From the NCBI GenBank assembly GCA_963383645.1, contig OY726560.1, positions 155,968,488 to 156,032,487 on the forward strand: 64,000 bases of DNA, in the 5' to 3' direction. The DNA is from Muscardinus avellanarius. Its lineage: Eukaryota; Chordata; Mammalia; Rodentia; Gliridae. The position numbers were made by a program, and so were the translations under genes. Each line of letters opens with the position of its first letter. The stretch's first letter is position 1. The notes beneath the pieces are model-generated. The model worked only from the letters and a program-made list of their open reading frames with translations. It was not told where the DNA came from and did not search any database. This document shows, piece after piece, positions 44,317 to 56,053 of this stretch.

Positions 44317-45137
44317 TTAATCTCTTTTGAGTATTTTCTCTAGTACTGGTTTTGAAGACATAAATTCCTTCAGTTTCTGTTTGTCATGGAAGCTTCTTAT
44401 TTCCCCATCTAATTTGATAGATAGTTTTGCTGGGTAGGAATTTTTTGGCTGGAAGTTGTTTTCTTTCAGAGTTTGGAATATGTTACTCCAAGCCCTTCTG
44501 GCTCTCATAACTTGGTTTGGGAAGTCTGGAGTGATTCTAATTGGTTTGCCTCTGAATGTCACTTGGCCTTTTGTTTTTGTTGCCTTTAAGATTCTCTGCT
44601 TGGCTTCTACATTGGTCATTTTGACAATTATGTGGTGTGGGGAACCTTTTTCTCTGATCCTGTCTAAAGGGAGTTCTATAAGTTTTCTGGAGCTGTGTAT
44701 CGACCTCTTGCTCTATGTTTGAAAATTTTTCTGCTATTATTTCTTTGAAGAGATTATTGACCCCTTTGATTTCACCTTCTTTTCCCTCCTCTATTCTGAT
44801 TATCCTTAGGTTAACTCTCTTAAAATGGGCCCATATTTTTTCAATGTCAGATTCCTGCTATTTAATTTTTTTCTAAGTTATAAATTATGCATTCATTTTT
44901 GGAGTGATCATCTTCTAGGAGTGAGATTCTCTTCTCCATGTGGTCTAATCAATTGTTTATACTTTGAATAGAGGCCTTCACTTCAATGATTGCATCCTTT
45001 ATTTCTTTTAGATTCTCTCTAAATTCTTTTAGAAAGTCCTGTATTATTTCTACAATTATATTCCTGATTTGATCTTCTGGAGATCTCTGAATTTCTGTGT
45101 TATCAGGTTCTGATATTATGGGGTTGTGGGCATTCAT
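44317..45137 (-). pseudogene. L1 ORF1, inactivated, copy C
   Basis: The start (MNAHNPIISEP) gives 62 codons, then a TGA at the codon that is also TGA in copy A (968-970). The RRM/C-terminal part is open again from 44619 to 44317, ending ILKRD-stop exactly as in copy A. The codon that is TGA at 887 in copy A and 40456 in copy B is Leu (CTA) here. Confidence 0.85.
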
Positions 45138-46484
45138 TGTTCTATTGTTGTTCCTCTTTCTATGATTTCAGAAATTTGTGCCTTATCTGGGTTCTTCCCT
45201 GGGTCACCACCACTTCACTTAGAGTGCTCTGGATCTCCAGTCTGTGGTAATTTCAGTCACCACTACTCCTTTACTTTGTATCGCAAAGCCTCAGACCCGG
45301 GGAGTTAATAGAGGCTACGCAAGACCATGGGAGTGACAGGCTGGGCATTTTCCCATGGGGAGCTGTGACTAGGGTGTGGTATCTTTGCCTCCACTACTCC
45401 TTCACTGGGTTGGACTGCTAAATCTCAGATGCAGGGAGATTATCAAAGCTGCGCAAGTTCCTGGGGATGCAGTGCTGGGATTTATCCTGTAGGGTCGCAA
45501 TTTCACTTACAGTTATGTGCATGTTGATCTGGAGCTGTCGCAGGCATGGTGAACTCACTGCCACTGCTGGCAATATGGCACTGCTGCCATGCCCTTGGCC
45601 ATGAGGCTGGTGTATTTCTTTTCTGGTTTTGAGCTCCATTCTGAGTCCCTGGAAGGTGTGATGAGCTTGGCCACTGGGAGTTTTAGGCGTTCTTTGCACT
45701 GAAAGAACTGCTGAATTACACACGAATGATCCACAGCTGCTCACTTCAGCTCCTGTTTACCTTTCCTCTCTGGAGCCTGGTGCTGTGAGGCATGATGGCG
45801 CTGGTATGGCTTCGCAATGCGGGCTGGTTTCTTTTCTGATCTCTGGTTGTTCTTCTAGTCTTCCTTTTCTCTTTCCCTTGTGTTTACATTTTTTATTTCT
45901 CTCCTGATAGTGTTTTCTGGCTATGAAAAGCGCTGATTTTGTGGCAATAGAGATTGTGTGTTAGCGGGACTCATAAACACTGCTTTTATTGGTCGCTATC
46001 TTCCGGGAAGTCCAAATATCTGTTCTTGAAAACTCTCTGAAACCAGGAAAGGAATGAAATTTCCTCAGAATGCTGAAGGGGATTTATGCAGAATCTGTAT
46101 CTAACATCAGACTTAGTGATGAAATGGCCAACACTTTCCTTTTAGAATCAGGAACAGATCAAGGATGTCTGCTGTCATCCCTTCTGTTCATATGGTACTA
46201 GAAATCTTAAAACTTGCAGTAGGGTTCAGGAAAAGGCATAAAGACTGGAAAGGAAAAAGAAGCCCACCTTATTCTAGAATGACATGATTTTGCACATAGA
46301 AAATCTTAAGGAATTGGTTATTTTAGCAAGATCCCAAAACACAAGGTAGATATTCAAGTGAAAGTGGCATTTTTATATACTAGCAAAAAACATTTGGAAA
46401 ATGAAAATAATTTTATTATTTTCTTCTTGTTACTTACTTTTGGGTTAATTTGTTAATTTATATTAGTATAAAAATATGAAATAA

Positions 46485-46634
46485 GCCGAGCGTGGTGGCT
46501 CATGCTTGTAATCCCAGTACTTGGGACAGGAGGATCCCAGTACTTCCACAACTTAGTGATGAGATCCTGTTTCAAAATAAAGAGTTCATTGGTAGAACAT
46601 CCCTGGGTCCAATCCCCAGTACTACAAAGAAAAA
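46485..46634 (+). mobile_element. B1-dID SINE, internally deleted
   Basis: The B1 start (taagccgagcgtggtggctc) and dID end (gggtccaatccccagtacta) are present. The A box part of the dID half is lost. Confidence 0.8.
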
Positions 46635-46950
46635 GAAGTTTGATATTGAGATAAGGATGGACATGTAGTCCAAGACTTTTATTTATACAGTTAACTATTT
46701 TTTCATAAAGGGGCCTAGGTAATTCATTGTGAAATTTTGGTCTTTTCAATAATTGATGTTGGAAGAAATGTATTGCCCTTTAAAAAACAAAGAATCCCAC
46801 CCCTTCCCTTCTAACTGTATGAGCTTAAAAACTGTATGAGATATAATATAAAAATTTTGAAAGCCAGCATCATAGACAACACATGTGACTTTCAGCTTAA
46901 AAAAAACTTACTACAACACACACACAAAATGAGATAAAAATGTTTCCTTA

Positions 46951-47080
46951 GCTGGGCATGGTGGCGCACACTTGTAAACCCAGTGCTGGGGAGGCTGAGA
47001 TAGGTGGATCCTAGGTTCCAAGACACCCTCAGCAAGTCGGGAGACTCTCATAAACCTAGTGAGATCCTGTTCCTAAAAAA
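46951..47080 (+). mobile_element. B1 half of a B1-dID SINE
   Basis: Only the left half is present (tagctgggcatggtggcgca to gagatcctgttcct), followed by A6. The dID half is absent. Confidence 0.78.
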
Positions 47081-47780
47081 GTCCTTTCTCCTCCCAAGAA
47101 CTGAAACCCTCATAGACCTTGGCTTCGAACGAGTTTTACATTTGTGTCTTTTCCTCTTGTCTAGCATGACATAATTCCATCCATCCTCATCATATGTAAA
47201 CTCCTCTTGCTCCCATCCCAAACCCTCACGCTCTCCTCTTTGCTCATTCCCTTTTCTGCTTCCGTGAGTCAGTGAGCCACGGTGTATGGGATGGCCTCTG
47301 ACCCCACCGGGGAGAATCACGAATGTCTACTTCATTCCTGTATCCTCAAATAAGTGCTCTGGCATGCTTCATCCCACCTGCAGACCACCTCCATACCCAC
47401 TGGCATTCATATTTCCCTACCTTCCTCCAGAAGGAAAGGCTTGTGGGGTCTGTAGTTCCCACTGTGGGCAAAGATGTTGCTGGCCAGGAGCTCAGGATCT
47501 GGTGCTCCAGGAAGCAAGAACTGGCTTCAGCTTCAGTTTCTGTTACTTATTCTTTGTTCACCCTTGAAGCAAGTGGCCTCTCTGAGGCTCAGTGTCTTTA
47601 GCTGGTTTTGGGGTGTCCTCGTATCTATGGAAAGTGCTGACAATGACTGTCCCCCCACCTTTGCTCCCGAATACAGAAACATGCCAAGTCCCTTGTCCCT
47701 TGCGTAGTGTCCCCCGGAGACTGTGGTGACTGAACTCTACTTACCTGGGTGACTAAGGTACTGCTTAGTCACTGTAGTTT
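47081..47780. other. Unique sequence, nothing recognised
   Basis: No repeat or gene seen. Confidence 0.45.
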
Positions 47781-48010
47781 TGAAAATTAATGTAGCAAGA
47801 TAATAATACCTAGTATTGATATAGTCTTTGGTCTGCTATCTTAATTATGCTTTATGAAGCTACTCTAAAACTGTTAAGTAAGATTACTGCAAATTAATGA
47901 ATATTTATTATACTCCTGGAAGCAACGTGGTGCCTTTATAAATCAGGTAGAGTGAACTAAGGAAAATTCTTCCTGAATGTGCAGGATCTGTGCCACGGAG
48001 GCTGTTGACT
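47781..48010. other. Weak candidate noncoding element
   Basis: AT-rich sequence with TTAATTATGC, AAATTAATGAAT and TTATTATA words. It could instead be degraded MIR. Confidence 0.22.
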
Positions 48011-49200
48011 TGGGGCTAAATTAAGCTTCAATTTTCAGCCAAGACCGCTGAGCTCAGGGGGGTCGTTTTGTGCATGAGCCAAGAACCGAGACCCACAGGA
48101 TCCACAGAGGACGTGTGGCCCAGTGGAGAGTCTGCGAGGGCGCCTGCGAAGCGACCTTCTGCACTTACCGTCGCTTTTTTCCTTCTTCTTCTTCTTCTTT
48201 TTTTTTTTTTAGCATTAGGGCTGACTTCCTAATTTGATATCTGCTCATTAGTCCATACCTCTTATTGCAGGAGAAAAGGAGAAAGGGCCAGGCAGGGGCT
48301 GGGAGCAGACAACAGATGACAAAATATCAGACCCAAAGTAGCTACTGATTTACTGGTCAAACTCGAGGTTGCAGAGTGGCAGTGTTCCGTCTGCCCGTCC
48401 CCGTCTCCTGCTGTGGTCTGGTCAGACCTGTAACTGGGTGACTTAATGAGAGAATGATCATACTTGGCGTCTATGGTGCTCTCGCTTACACCATCACATG
48501 GACACCTTCGACAAGGCAGAGATGTGCTTAAGTTAAGCACAGCCTTGCTCTCACTGATCAACACAGACTTTCTGTTTAACTTTGTTTAGGAGTTGGTTTA
48601 CATTTAATTCTCTAATGAACTATCTTGACCAATGCAGGGAGAGAAGGGTTGGTTATTCTATATCTAAAAGCCTACCCTGGGCCCAGAATGGTCGTGTGTG
48701 TGCATGTGCATGTGCACACGCGTGTGCGTGCATGTGTGTATACTCGTGTGCACACATAAGCCTTATATAAATATTTACATAGTACCATATGTACAAACCA
48801 TATTTCTAGGGTTTGTTTAGATGTTGGGATTTAATTGCAGCGTGGCGTAGGGGAAGGGAAGAAGTTGACATTTTGTGGGGCAGCCCGAGAGCAAACCTGG
48901 CACTAGTGATGCCAAGAACCACTGTGGGCTTTTGCTGCCTTGGTTTCCCCTCTTTCAAATAATGACAGCAACAAAGACAAAACTCTGACACCCGGCCTGT
49001 CCCTCCACACTCACGCCTTGTTGTATTTTCCAGGCACATACGCCATACGTTTGAAAGTGCTTTGTAAACTGTGAAATTCCGCCCAAGGGTAGTTACTGCT
49101 ACTAGATTTTCCAGTAGCATGGGTATCTAGATTCTCAGACAGGAATCAGATCTGATACCATGTGAATGTAAAATCCTCTAATGGTTTTAAAAGATGCAAA
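48011..49200. other. Unique sequence with two simple-sequence tracts
   Basis: A CTT/T tract lies at 48178-48212. An alternating purine-pyrimidine run (TGTGCATG/CACACGCG) lies at 48693-48756 and could form Z-DNA. Nothing else is recognised. Confidence 0.5.
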
Positions 49201-49204
49201 TTTC

Positions 49205-50090
49205 GTCTTTTCCCATCACGAGTTTTCATTTCACACCCGTCGGGATGGTCATTGAAGAACCCAGAAAGAGCCAGGCATAATGGTGCACACTTGTGATACC
49301 AAAGCTTGGGAGGCCAATCTCAACAATTTAGTAAGTTCTTTTGCAACTTAATGAGACCCTCTTTCAAAATAAAAAATAGAACAGGGCTGGGGGTGTAGCT
49401 CAGAGAGAGAATGGCCCAGGCTCAATCACCAGTACCGTGAAAAAATATAAAAGAAGGACGTGTTGGCAAGAGAGAAACATCAGAACCCTGCACCTTGCTT
49501 CTTGCTGGTGGGAACTTAGAACGATGCTGCAGAAAATGGTGTGGAGATTCCTCAAAAAATTTCCACACAACATCACTGTGCAATTGAGAAATTCCACTTG
49601 TGGATATATAACCCAAAGAACGGAAGACAAGGGCTTGACAAATGTTTGCAAACCCATGGTTGTGGCCGCCATATTCACAATTGCAGAGGAGGAAACAACC
49701 CCAGCGTTCGTGGGCAGATAGATGACCAAGAAATGTGATACAGCCACACAGTGCAATCATATTCAGCCTTAAAAGGAAGACAATGAGATATGCACTGCAA
49801 CACGGACAGATCTCGACGACATGCTAAAGGAGATAAACCAGGCACAAAAGAAGAATTCGTGTGTGGCTCCACTTAGATTAGGCTCTATTCACTGGAGCAG
49901 TGAAGTTCCTAGAGACAGAGGGAGGTCACTAGGGACCAGAAGGTGGAAGACGAGGGAAATGATCAAACAGGGTTTCAGTTTGGCAGATGGGTCACGGGGC
50001 TGGTGGCACAACGTGAGTGGACTTGTCACCAATAACCAGTAGTTAAAATAATCACTCAATCAACCAATAAATAAATAAATAAATAAATTT
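49205..50090 (+). mobile_element. Ancient L1 3' end (L1MB/L1ME-like)
   Basis: The sense ORF2 end is readable: tttcatttcacacccgtcgg before the SINE, then gctggtgggaacttagaacg, tccacttgtggatatataac, attcagccttaaaaggaaga and a 3' UTR ending in (AAAT)n at 50068-50088. Confidence 0.85.
49268..49446 (+). mobile_element. B1-dID SINE inside L1
   Basis: The body runs from gagccaggcataatggtgca to tcaccagtaccgtg plus A6. The B1 half has a deletion of about 20 bp (after gggaggcc). Confidence 0.85.
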
Positions 50091-50370
50091 CAAAGCCACC
50101 CAGCTCAAAAGTCTCAGTAGAAAAAAACTGGCTGGCAAACCGACTTTGGAGCTGAGGGTTCTGTTCTGCACGCTAGAGCTGTGACCCCGGCCACATGACC
50201 TTGTTCCTCCCTAAGGCAGGTGTGGCGTTGCCCAGCTGTAGTAAGAATATCATAATCCATTAGTAATAAATGTGTCTAGCGTGGCTTATCCTGGGGCACA
50301 GCCATGAACTCAAATCTCTTTACACATTTCTTATGCCATAACGTTGTTTTGACCCTATTCTGTACCTTTT

Positions 50371-50551
50371 TTCTTTTTTTGGTGGCACTGCGTTCCTGGA
50401 AACCCTTCTACCTCCGGGCTACACTCCCAGACCTATTTTATTTTTGGAAACAGGGTCTCTTAAGCCAGCGCGGCTGGCTTCGAACCTGCGCGATCCTCCT
50501 GTCTCCGCCTCCCAAGCACGGGGATTACAAGCGTGCCCACCACGCCCGGCG
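50371..50551 (-). mobile_element. B1-dID SINE, type II, little diverged
   Basis: It is close to a subfamily consensus (aagccagcgcggctggcttc; cctgcgcgatcctcctgtct), with CpGs still intact, so probably recent. Confidence 0.92.
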
Positions 50552-52224
50552 ACCTTTTTTTTTTTTAAAGGCCCTTTCTGTTTTTGTTGGTTTGGTTCTG
50601 TCGGTGGCTCAGCTTCTGTTTTGGTTTGTTCTGGTTCCGCCCTCGCCTGGCTTTCCTTCGCAGCCCAAGCACCACGGTTCCCTTCGCAGGGTCCCTCGTT
50701 GGCCACAGCCGTGGTCCTGCCTGTCCTTCATGGCCCTGAGTCTTGGAATCTCTCAGCTACTCTTCCTGCATTAATGAAAACACAACCCTTCCCCGGCACC
50801 ATCTTTCCCAAAGATCCTCAGATCTGTCTGGATTCCCTCTAGAGAATGTGGCATTTGCCTGTTGCCCTGTGTCGCGTTGGTCCCCTCCCCTCCCTTCCCC
50901 TCCAGTCCCCCGTCCACTGTCCACTCTCCTTTCCTATTAGAACCTCCATCCTCCTTCACAGAGACATCTTTCATGGCATCCTTGGTAATGAAACATTTCT
51001 CATTTCTTGATGCATCTTTCTCCATGTCTACCTCTGCCCTGGAACTAAGCACTGTTCAACACTGTTTGCCTGGGTCAAGGACACCACAATGTGTGTATGT
51101 GTGTGTGTGTGTGCGTGTGTGTGTGTTCGTGTGCACTCAGCCCCTTCCCTTCCTTCTCTCTTTCATTGCTTCACTGACCGGGATGTCTCTGCCTGGCATC
51201 CGCTTCTTCTCAAGTTCGCTTTCCTCTCCCTTCTCTGGGGCTGAGCCTTTACATAATGTGTCTAAACAGGACATGGAGAATTTATGAACGTTCAACCAAA
51301 TGATGTTAGACCACGAACAACCTCTGATTCCAAAGCAAACCTTTGGACTTCAGGATGCTTCCTCCCCAGTGAGCCAAGGAGCCACGCGTCCAATATCTTG
51401 GCGTTTGATCACTCTGGCTGCACTGCTCAGAGAATGGCTCCAGTGTCTGCCTCACCCCTCATTGGGCTCCAGTGGCCTCCTGGGAGGGTAGATTGGGCAC
51501 GGAGTGGGCCGCTCTCTGGCTGGGGAGTATCCAGTTCCCTGTGGGACTCACGAGCTGTGCATGGTAAGTGCTCAGCATGGCACCATGAGCCCGTGTTGAC
51601 AGTCACTCAGGGCCTGGACTCCCCAGTCCCCCAGTGCTGGACACCCGCCTTCCCTGCCTGGCCCTGGTACCCTGGCCAGTTGGCAGGATGGAGGGGTCAC
51701 GGAGGAGTCGAGGGACTGGGGAGGTCATGCTGCCTGGGTCTGCGTGCCCAGAGGGCTCCAGCAGACCTCATGCCTTCCCTTGTCTCCGGCTGCGCTGGGC
51801 CTCCCGTGCCTCTACTCTAGCAGCGCACACGCCCTCCCTCCGATTCCGACCCAGTCTTCATGCTCGCTAACATCTCCGTCTCGTTCGCACTTGGCACCCG
51901 GCACTTTCCTGCTGTCTCCTACCAAGAAAGCGTGCCGGGTCCTGCCTGCGCCCCGCCGCTCCCCACGCCAGGCTCCCCCCAGGGGCCTCACCCTTCTTTC
52001 ACCTTTTCTGTGCCCCTCGGCCTCTCTTCAGGAAAGGAAACCTGTGACCTGCCTCCGCTTGCATTTTTGGGCAACCGCGTCAGCATTTTAATGAACGTCC
52101 CCCGCGTTGCTGTAATCTGATTGTAATAACACTGCCGCTCCCGGGCTTGGAGGGAAGCCTTTCCCCATCTTAAAACATGTCTTAGCCGCTGCCCTTCCTG
52201 ACGCTCTGGCGTGCAGGCGCAGGG
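50552..52224. other. Unique GC-rich sequence, nothing recognised
   Basis: A TG/CG run lies at 51090-51135. The ORFs of up to 178 codons (51284-51820) overlap others on the same strand and show no domain. Confidence 0.45.
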
Positions 52225-52445
52225 GCCAGGCAGCCTGGGTTTGAATCGGATTCGTCTACTTGCTAGTTGCGTAACCACGGGCAAGTGGCTTACCTCTCGG
52301 TGCCTCACCCGGACATGGGAAATACTAAGTATTCCTCAGGTGGGAATTCCAAACAGTGGGAATACTAAGAGCATCCACACCTCACAGGGCCGCAACAGGG
52401 GCAAAGTGAGACGGTGTTTGTAAAAGGCCTTGTGTTTCAGTGGCC
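52225..52445 (-). mobile_element. MIR SINE
   Basis: Minus-strand MIR: cctgggtttgaatcggattc, gtaaccacgggcaagtggct, tctcggtgcctcacccgg, then ctcacagggccgcaacaggg. Confidence 0.75.
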
Positions 52446-53690
52446 TATTGTTCCCAGTAAATATGGTCGTTATAATCTTGCTCCAATAGCAGGTCTTTCC
52501 ATCGAGCGTTCTTTCTGCCTTTGGTTCCAAGCCACCCAGAAATGCCAAAGAGAGACAGTTCCAGGTCTAAGGTACTTCTGCTTCTGCCCAGCCCCAGTGA
52601 CAACCTCTTGCTTTCTCGCCATCACTCTCGTGGGTCTTCTTTCTGGTGGGTGGAGATACCTCTCAGCTGTCAATGCAGGTGAAGTGATTTGACTGAAATT
52701 GGTGCTTTTTGCTTCTGTGCCTCCAAGAGCTGGTGGGTGACCCTTTGGGCTGTTTACTGTGACCTGGCACAGAGCCGGGCCAGGGCAGAAGTTCAATCAG
52801 ACAGTCATGCCCGAGAAACAGGGAGGGGAGAGGGAGCGGGGGCCGCAGAAGCTTTGGGCAGTTGTTTTGAAGCAAGGCTGGGCAGCGGGGATGCCTTGAG
52901 CTAAGGAATAGGGCCAGGGGAGCTTGGAGCTAAATGCAAGACATAGCATCAGCGTGTACAAATGAAAGAAGACATGAGTAGATTGAACTCTCAGTTCAAT
53001 TACGGGTAAAAATCTCATGCAGAGCGTAGCTTGCCCCAGCTATAGCTGGCTCCCTATTCACGCCCAGATCCACTCCCTCCCTACGCTGCAGCTCTTCCTC
53101 GGGGTAGCCCCTTCCCAGGGTCAACACGTCATGCAGGTGAGCATCATGGAACCGGAACAAGAGGAGCAAGAGCCTCCAGAATTAGACAGCTCAAGGAGCA
53201 CTCTCCGGCACCTGCAGCCCAACTTCTCTCTGGGACCTTGAGGAGAGGGCTGAGGCCCTGCCGTTGGGTGACTCATCCGATCACTCGCGGTGTTCTCCTG
53301 CTTCCTCTGCACACTGTAGAAAGCACAGGGCACCCCCAACAGGCTCTTTCTGCGCTGGGAATCCTGTCCTGGGCTTTCAACCCTGGGTACCAGAATCTGA
53401 ACTCTGCTAGTCCACCGCTATGCATGAGGTGCAGACACGCACAGTGCTACTTGCATTAAGATGCTTAACGGTGTAGAAGCCAAAAGATGCTTGGAAGCAT
53501 CTTCAGAGCATCACAGACTCAAGACCTTCCTCCAGTCCCGGGGCCTCTGCAGCGTGGCCCGTTGTGGTACGGCGCTGTCCCAGCCATCAGCGGCACAAGC
53601 CACGCACTTCCCAGCTGTCTCCGACATTTCCTCCCATCCATCCACTGCTGAGTCCTGCTGCCCAGCTCCCCAAACCTCTCCCCAACCCAG
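52446..53690. other. Unique sequence, nothing recognised
   Basis: Many short overlapping ORFs, no supported gene or repeat. Confidence 0.45.
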
Positions 53691-54200
53691 CCATATGTTT
53701 CTCACTTCTTACTGAACCCCAGATCCAAGCTGCCATCCTTTCCTTCTTGGACCCTGGAGACAACTTCCTAACTGGCTTATCCACTGCTAATCTTGAATTT
53801 CCCCAGTTCTGTTTCCAATGAAAAGCCAGGAAGACTGTTTTCAAAATAGAAATGGGGCCCTGTCTCCACTGTTCCATCCCTTCTCTGGCTCCCCGTTGCA
53901 CCTAGGATAAAGATCACAAATGTTCGCCAGGACCTATGGGCCTCGTGGGGTTCAAGACCCCCCACTCCTCTCCCCCTGTTCCCAAGTCTCCTCTATTCTC
54001 ATGATCTCCCATTTTTCCTGGGTCTTTGTACATCTTCTGCCCCATTTTTACTCCTGAGCACCTCTAGAACTTTCTTCCGATGTCACTCCCCCAGGGGAGC
54101 CTTCCCTGACCTCCAGCTAGGTCCATGTGGGTCAGCTGTTCCTGGAGCTTCCTGTTTCTGCCCCTCCCGCCCCATGTGTCCCTCAGTTTGTGAGTCGCTA
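53691..54200 (-). mobile_element. Ancient interspersed repeat, L2-like (family uncertain)
   Basis: The order gacaacttcctaactggctt, ctctggctccccgttgcacc, taggataaagatcacaaatg and ccaggggagccttccctgac matches the reverse orientation of the repeat class noted at 22697. Confidence 0.45.
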
Positions 54201-54540
54201 CAGTCATCCCCTCTTTCACAAGACCCAGGGTCCCCAAGGAGTGGCTTTGCACACTCCTATCTCCCCAGGGCCCAGGACAGTAGTAGAAATACAATATAAA
54301 TTAATGCGTTCATTATTAATTTAGAGGCTGTCAAGCTGAGCCCCACCAATGGGCTCCTTCAGAATGGAGTTTTGTGCCAAATTCCTATGAAATTCTAAAC
54401 AGTTCTTTTACTAAAATTTGGGGAGACATGTCATAACGGAGGTACACCTTGCATAGATTTGCAGAAGTAGAGATGTAGATAAAATGATCTCCTCTGGAAA
54501 AAAAAATCTCAAACAATTAATAGTAGCTCCAAGTTAATGC
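54201..54540. other. Unique sequence, nothing recognised
   Basis: AT-rich from 54290, without a recognised repeat. Confidence 0.4.
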
Positions 54541-55015
54541 TCAAAGCCATTTTCCCAGCAAGTCACCACACTGGACTGTAAAATAAGGCGTGAGCGTGTG
54601 GCACCCTATCAGAAATCCTGAGCGTCTCATGACTTTGGGAGAGGGAGAAAAATCTGCCCCGGCAGGAGAGAGTATGACAGTCAATGTGTTTGCAGCGACT
54701 GCTGTAACAAATTCATTTTCGGCTGTAAGATGGTGCAATCCAGACACGGAATTCATTATATCTATCATTAGGGTGCTAATGAGAAAACATCACACACATA
54801 TCACCTGAAAGCTGCGACTGAAGGGACCGTTGTATCGCTGGAAGAAGCTAGAAATGGAGTAATCAACATCAACAAAATCTATTGTTCCCAGGTTGCAGGA
54901 CTGAGGGATTATTTCTCCAGCAAGTCAGAATGAAACCTGTTTACATTTGTCAGCAAAATGATCGCATTTTACACCATTAACATTTGGCAAGACGGAGCGC
55001 CATCCATTAGCTAAT
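54541..55015. other. Candidate conserved noncoding element (long)
   Basis: 475 bp without any repeat carry many developmental-type words: gctgtaagatggtg, ctatcattagggtgctaatg, ggaattcattatatc, tggagtaatcaacatcaac, catccattagctaatctg. The texture is sharply different from the flanks. I cannot align it, so conservation is inferred. Confidence 0.42.
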
Positions 55016-55875
55016 CTGCAGATGCCCCAAACTCAGATTCCAGAAAACAAAGGCAGCAAGCTTCATCCCCCTCCACCTTGCCCATGTGCTGTATGGAGGC
55101 CGCATCTGGATTCAACTCCGGTGTGGTGGGCAAAATGGCCAGTAAAACAGCCTAGGAGTTGTTGGTGGCTGGGGAAAACTGCTATGGGATGTCTGGAGAG
55201 ACTCAGGCAGGGACCCCTGGCATGGTAAGATATGCACAGGGTGGCTAGAAAGGCTTGGGGGCAGCAGTCAATCCAATAAACACCCCTCACTAACCTACTG
55301 TCCCAAGGATGGGGAGCCTGAGCTGGTGAGTTGGCTCTAGTGTCCACTCTTGAGGCCCTGAGACCCCTGCTGCACAGGAACCCAGGACCTGTTCTCTGCC
55401 CTGGCTTTCTCCTGAAGATATGGCCACCTTGCTAAGTCATCTGGTTTCAGTCCTTCTTGCTGAGATCTGGCGATGGCTATCCAGATTAACCTGCCTCCAG
55501 CTCCCAACTAGTGGCTTAAATTTATTATCAGAGAGCTGTGGTTGACAGGTACCAAAGCCCTGGCCACTGGACATTTTCCCTAGAGTGACCAGCTCCTGCA
55601 AGATGCTACAAAACAGAACTTTCTGGTACAGGGATGGATGTAGCTGGATCAGAAGAGTGAAACCCTGAGAGGAGAGAATGTTCCTAAGGATGTGTTGGGA
55701 ATTATCAGCAGATCCATCCATCCATAGTGCTGGGATTAAATGCTAGCAATTAGTCATAACAAATGGTCAGTTCTATAAATATGAATCTAAGGCAATATCC
55801 TAAAGTATAAACACTATAAAATTTATTAAGAATGAGCCAGAATTCAGACACCCAATGGGTGCTGAGGATTTATTT
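55016..55875. other. Unique sequence, nothing recognised
   Basis: No repeat or gene seen. Confidence 0.45.
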
Positions 55876-56053
55876 CTAATACTGGAGATTGAACCCAGGG
55901 GCATTCTGTCTCTGAGCTATACCTCTAGCTCTATTTTTACTTTTTTATTTTGAAACAGGGTCTAAGTAACTGAGGGTGGCTGTAAACCTGTAATCCTCAT
56001 GTCTCAATTTCCCAATTACTGGAATCACAAGTGTGCACCATCACGCCTAGCTC
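55876..56053 (-). mobile_element. B1-dID SINE, old
   Basis: The dID half (ggagattgaacccaggggca) and a shortened B1 half (gggtctaagtaactgagggt; ccatcacgcctagct) are present. Confidence 0.82.

Larger units (their letters stand above)
43186..46013 (-). mobile_element. Composite L1-derived retroelement, copy C, complete with target duplication
   Basis: It is flanked by aaacatctgttctt (43172-43185) and aaatatctgttctt (46014-46027), 13 of 14 identical. On the minus strand: 5' UTR (46013-45138, starts ggacttcccggaagatagcg), ORF1 (45137-44317), endonuclease stub (44201-43992), inverted ORF2 3' segment (43990-43380), then L1 3' UTR (43375-43190) with an A-rich tail. It is 2.83 kb long. The inversion junction is identical to that of copy A. 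Confidence 0.88.
38850..46412 (+). mobile_element. Ancient L1 (ORF2 reverse transcriptase region), host of nested insertions
   Basis: Sense ORF2 is readable in four pieces: 38850-39736, 42359-42620, about 42771-43185 and 46014-46412. The last contains ggaacagatcaaggatgtct, the degenerate form of the reverse transcriptase block between palm motifs, then gacatgattttgcacataga. Joined, the pieces are collinear with L1 ORF2. It is far too decayed to code. Copies B and C and an L1 3' UTR fragment lie inside it. Confidence 0.85.

Noticed and set aside
1..46013. Copies A and C as an inverted segmental duplication
   Set aside because: Their 3' flanks are unrelated, and C has a private target duplication inside the host L1.
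51284..51820. 178-codon plus ORF
   Set aside because: Composition-driven; several overlapping frames are open and nothing indicates coding selection.
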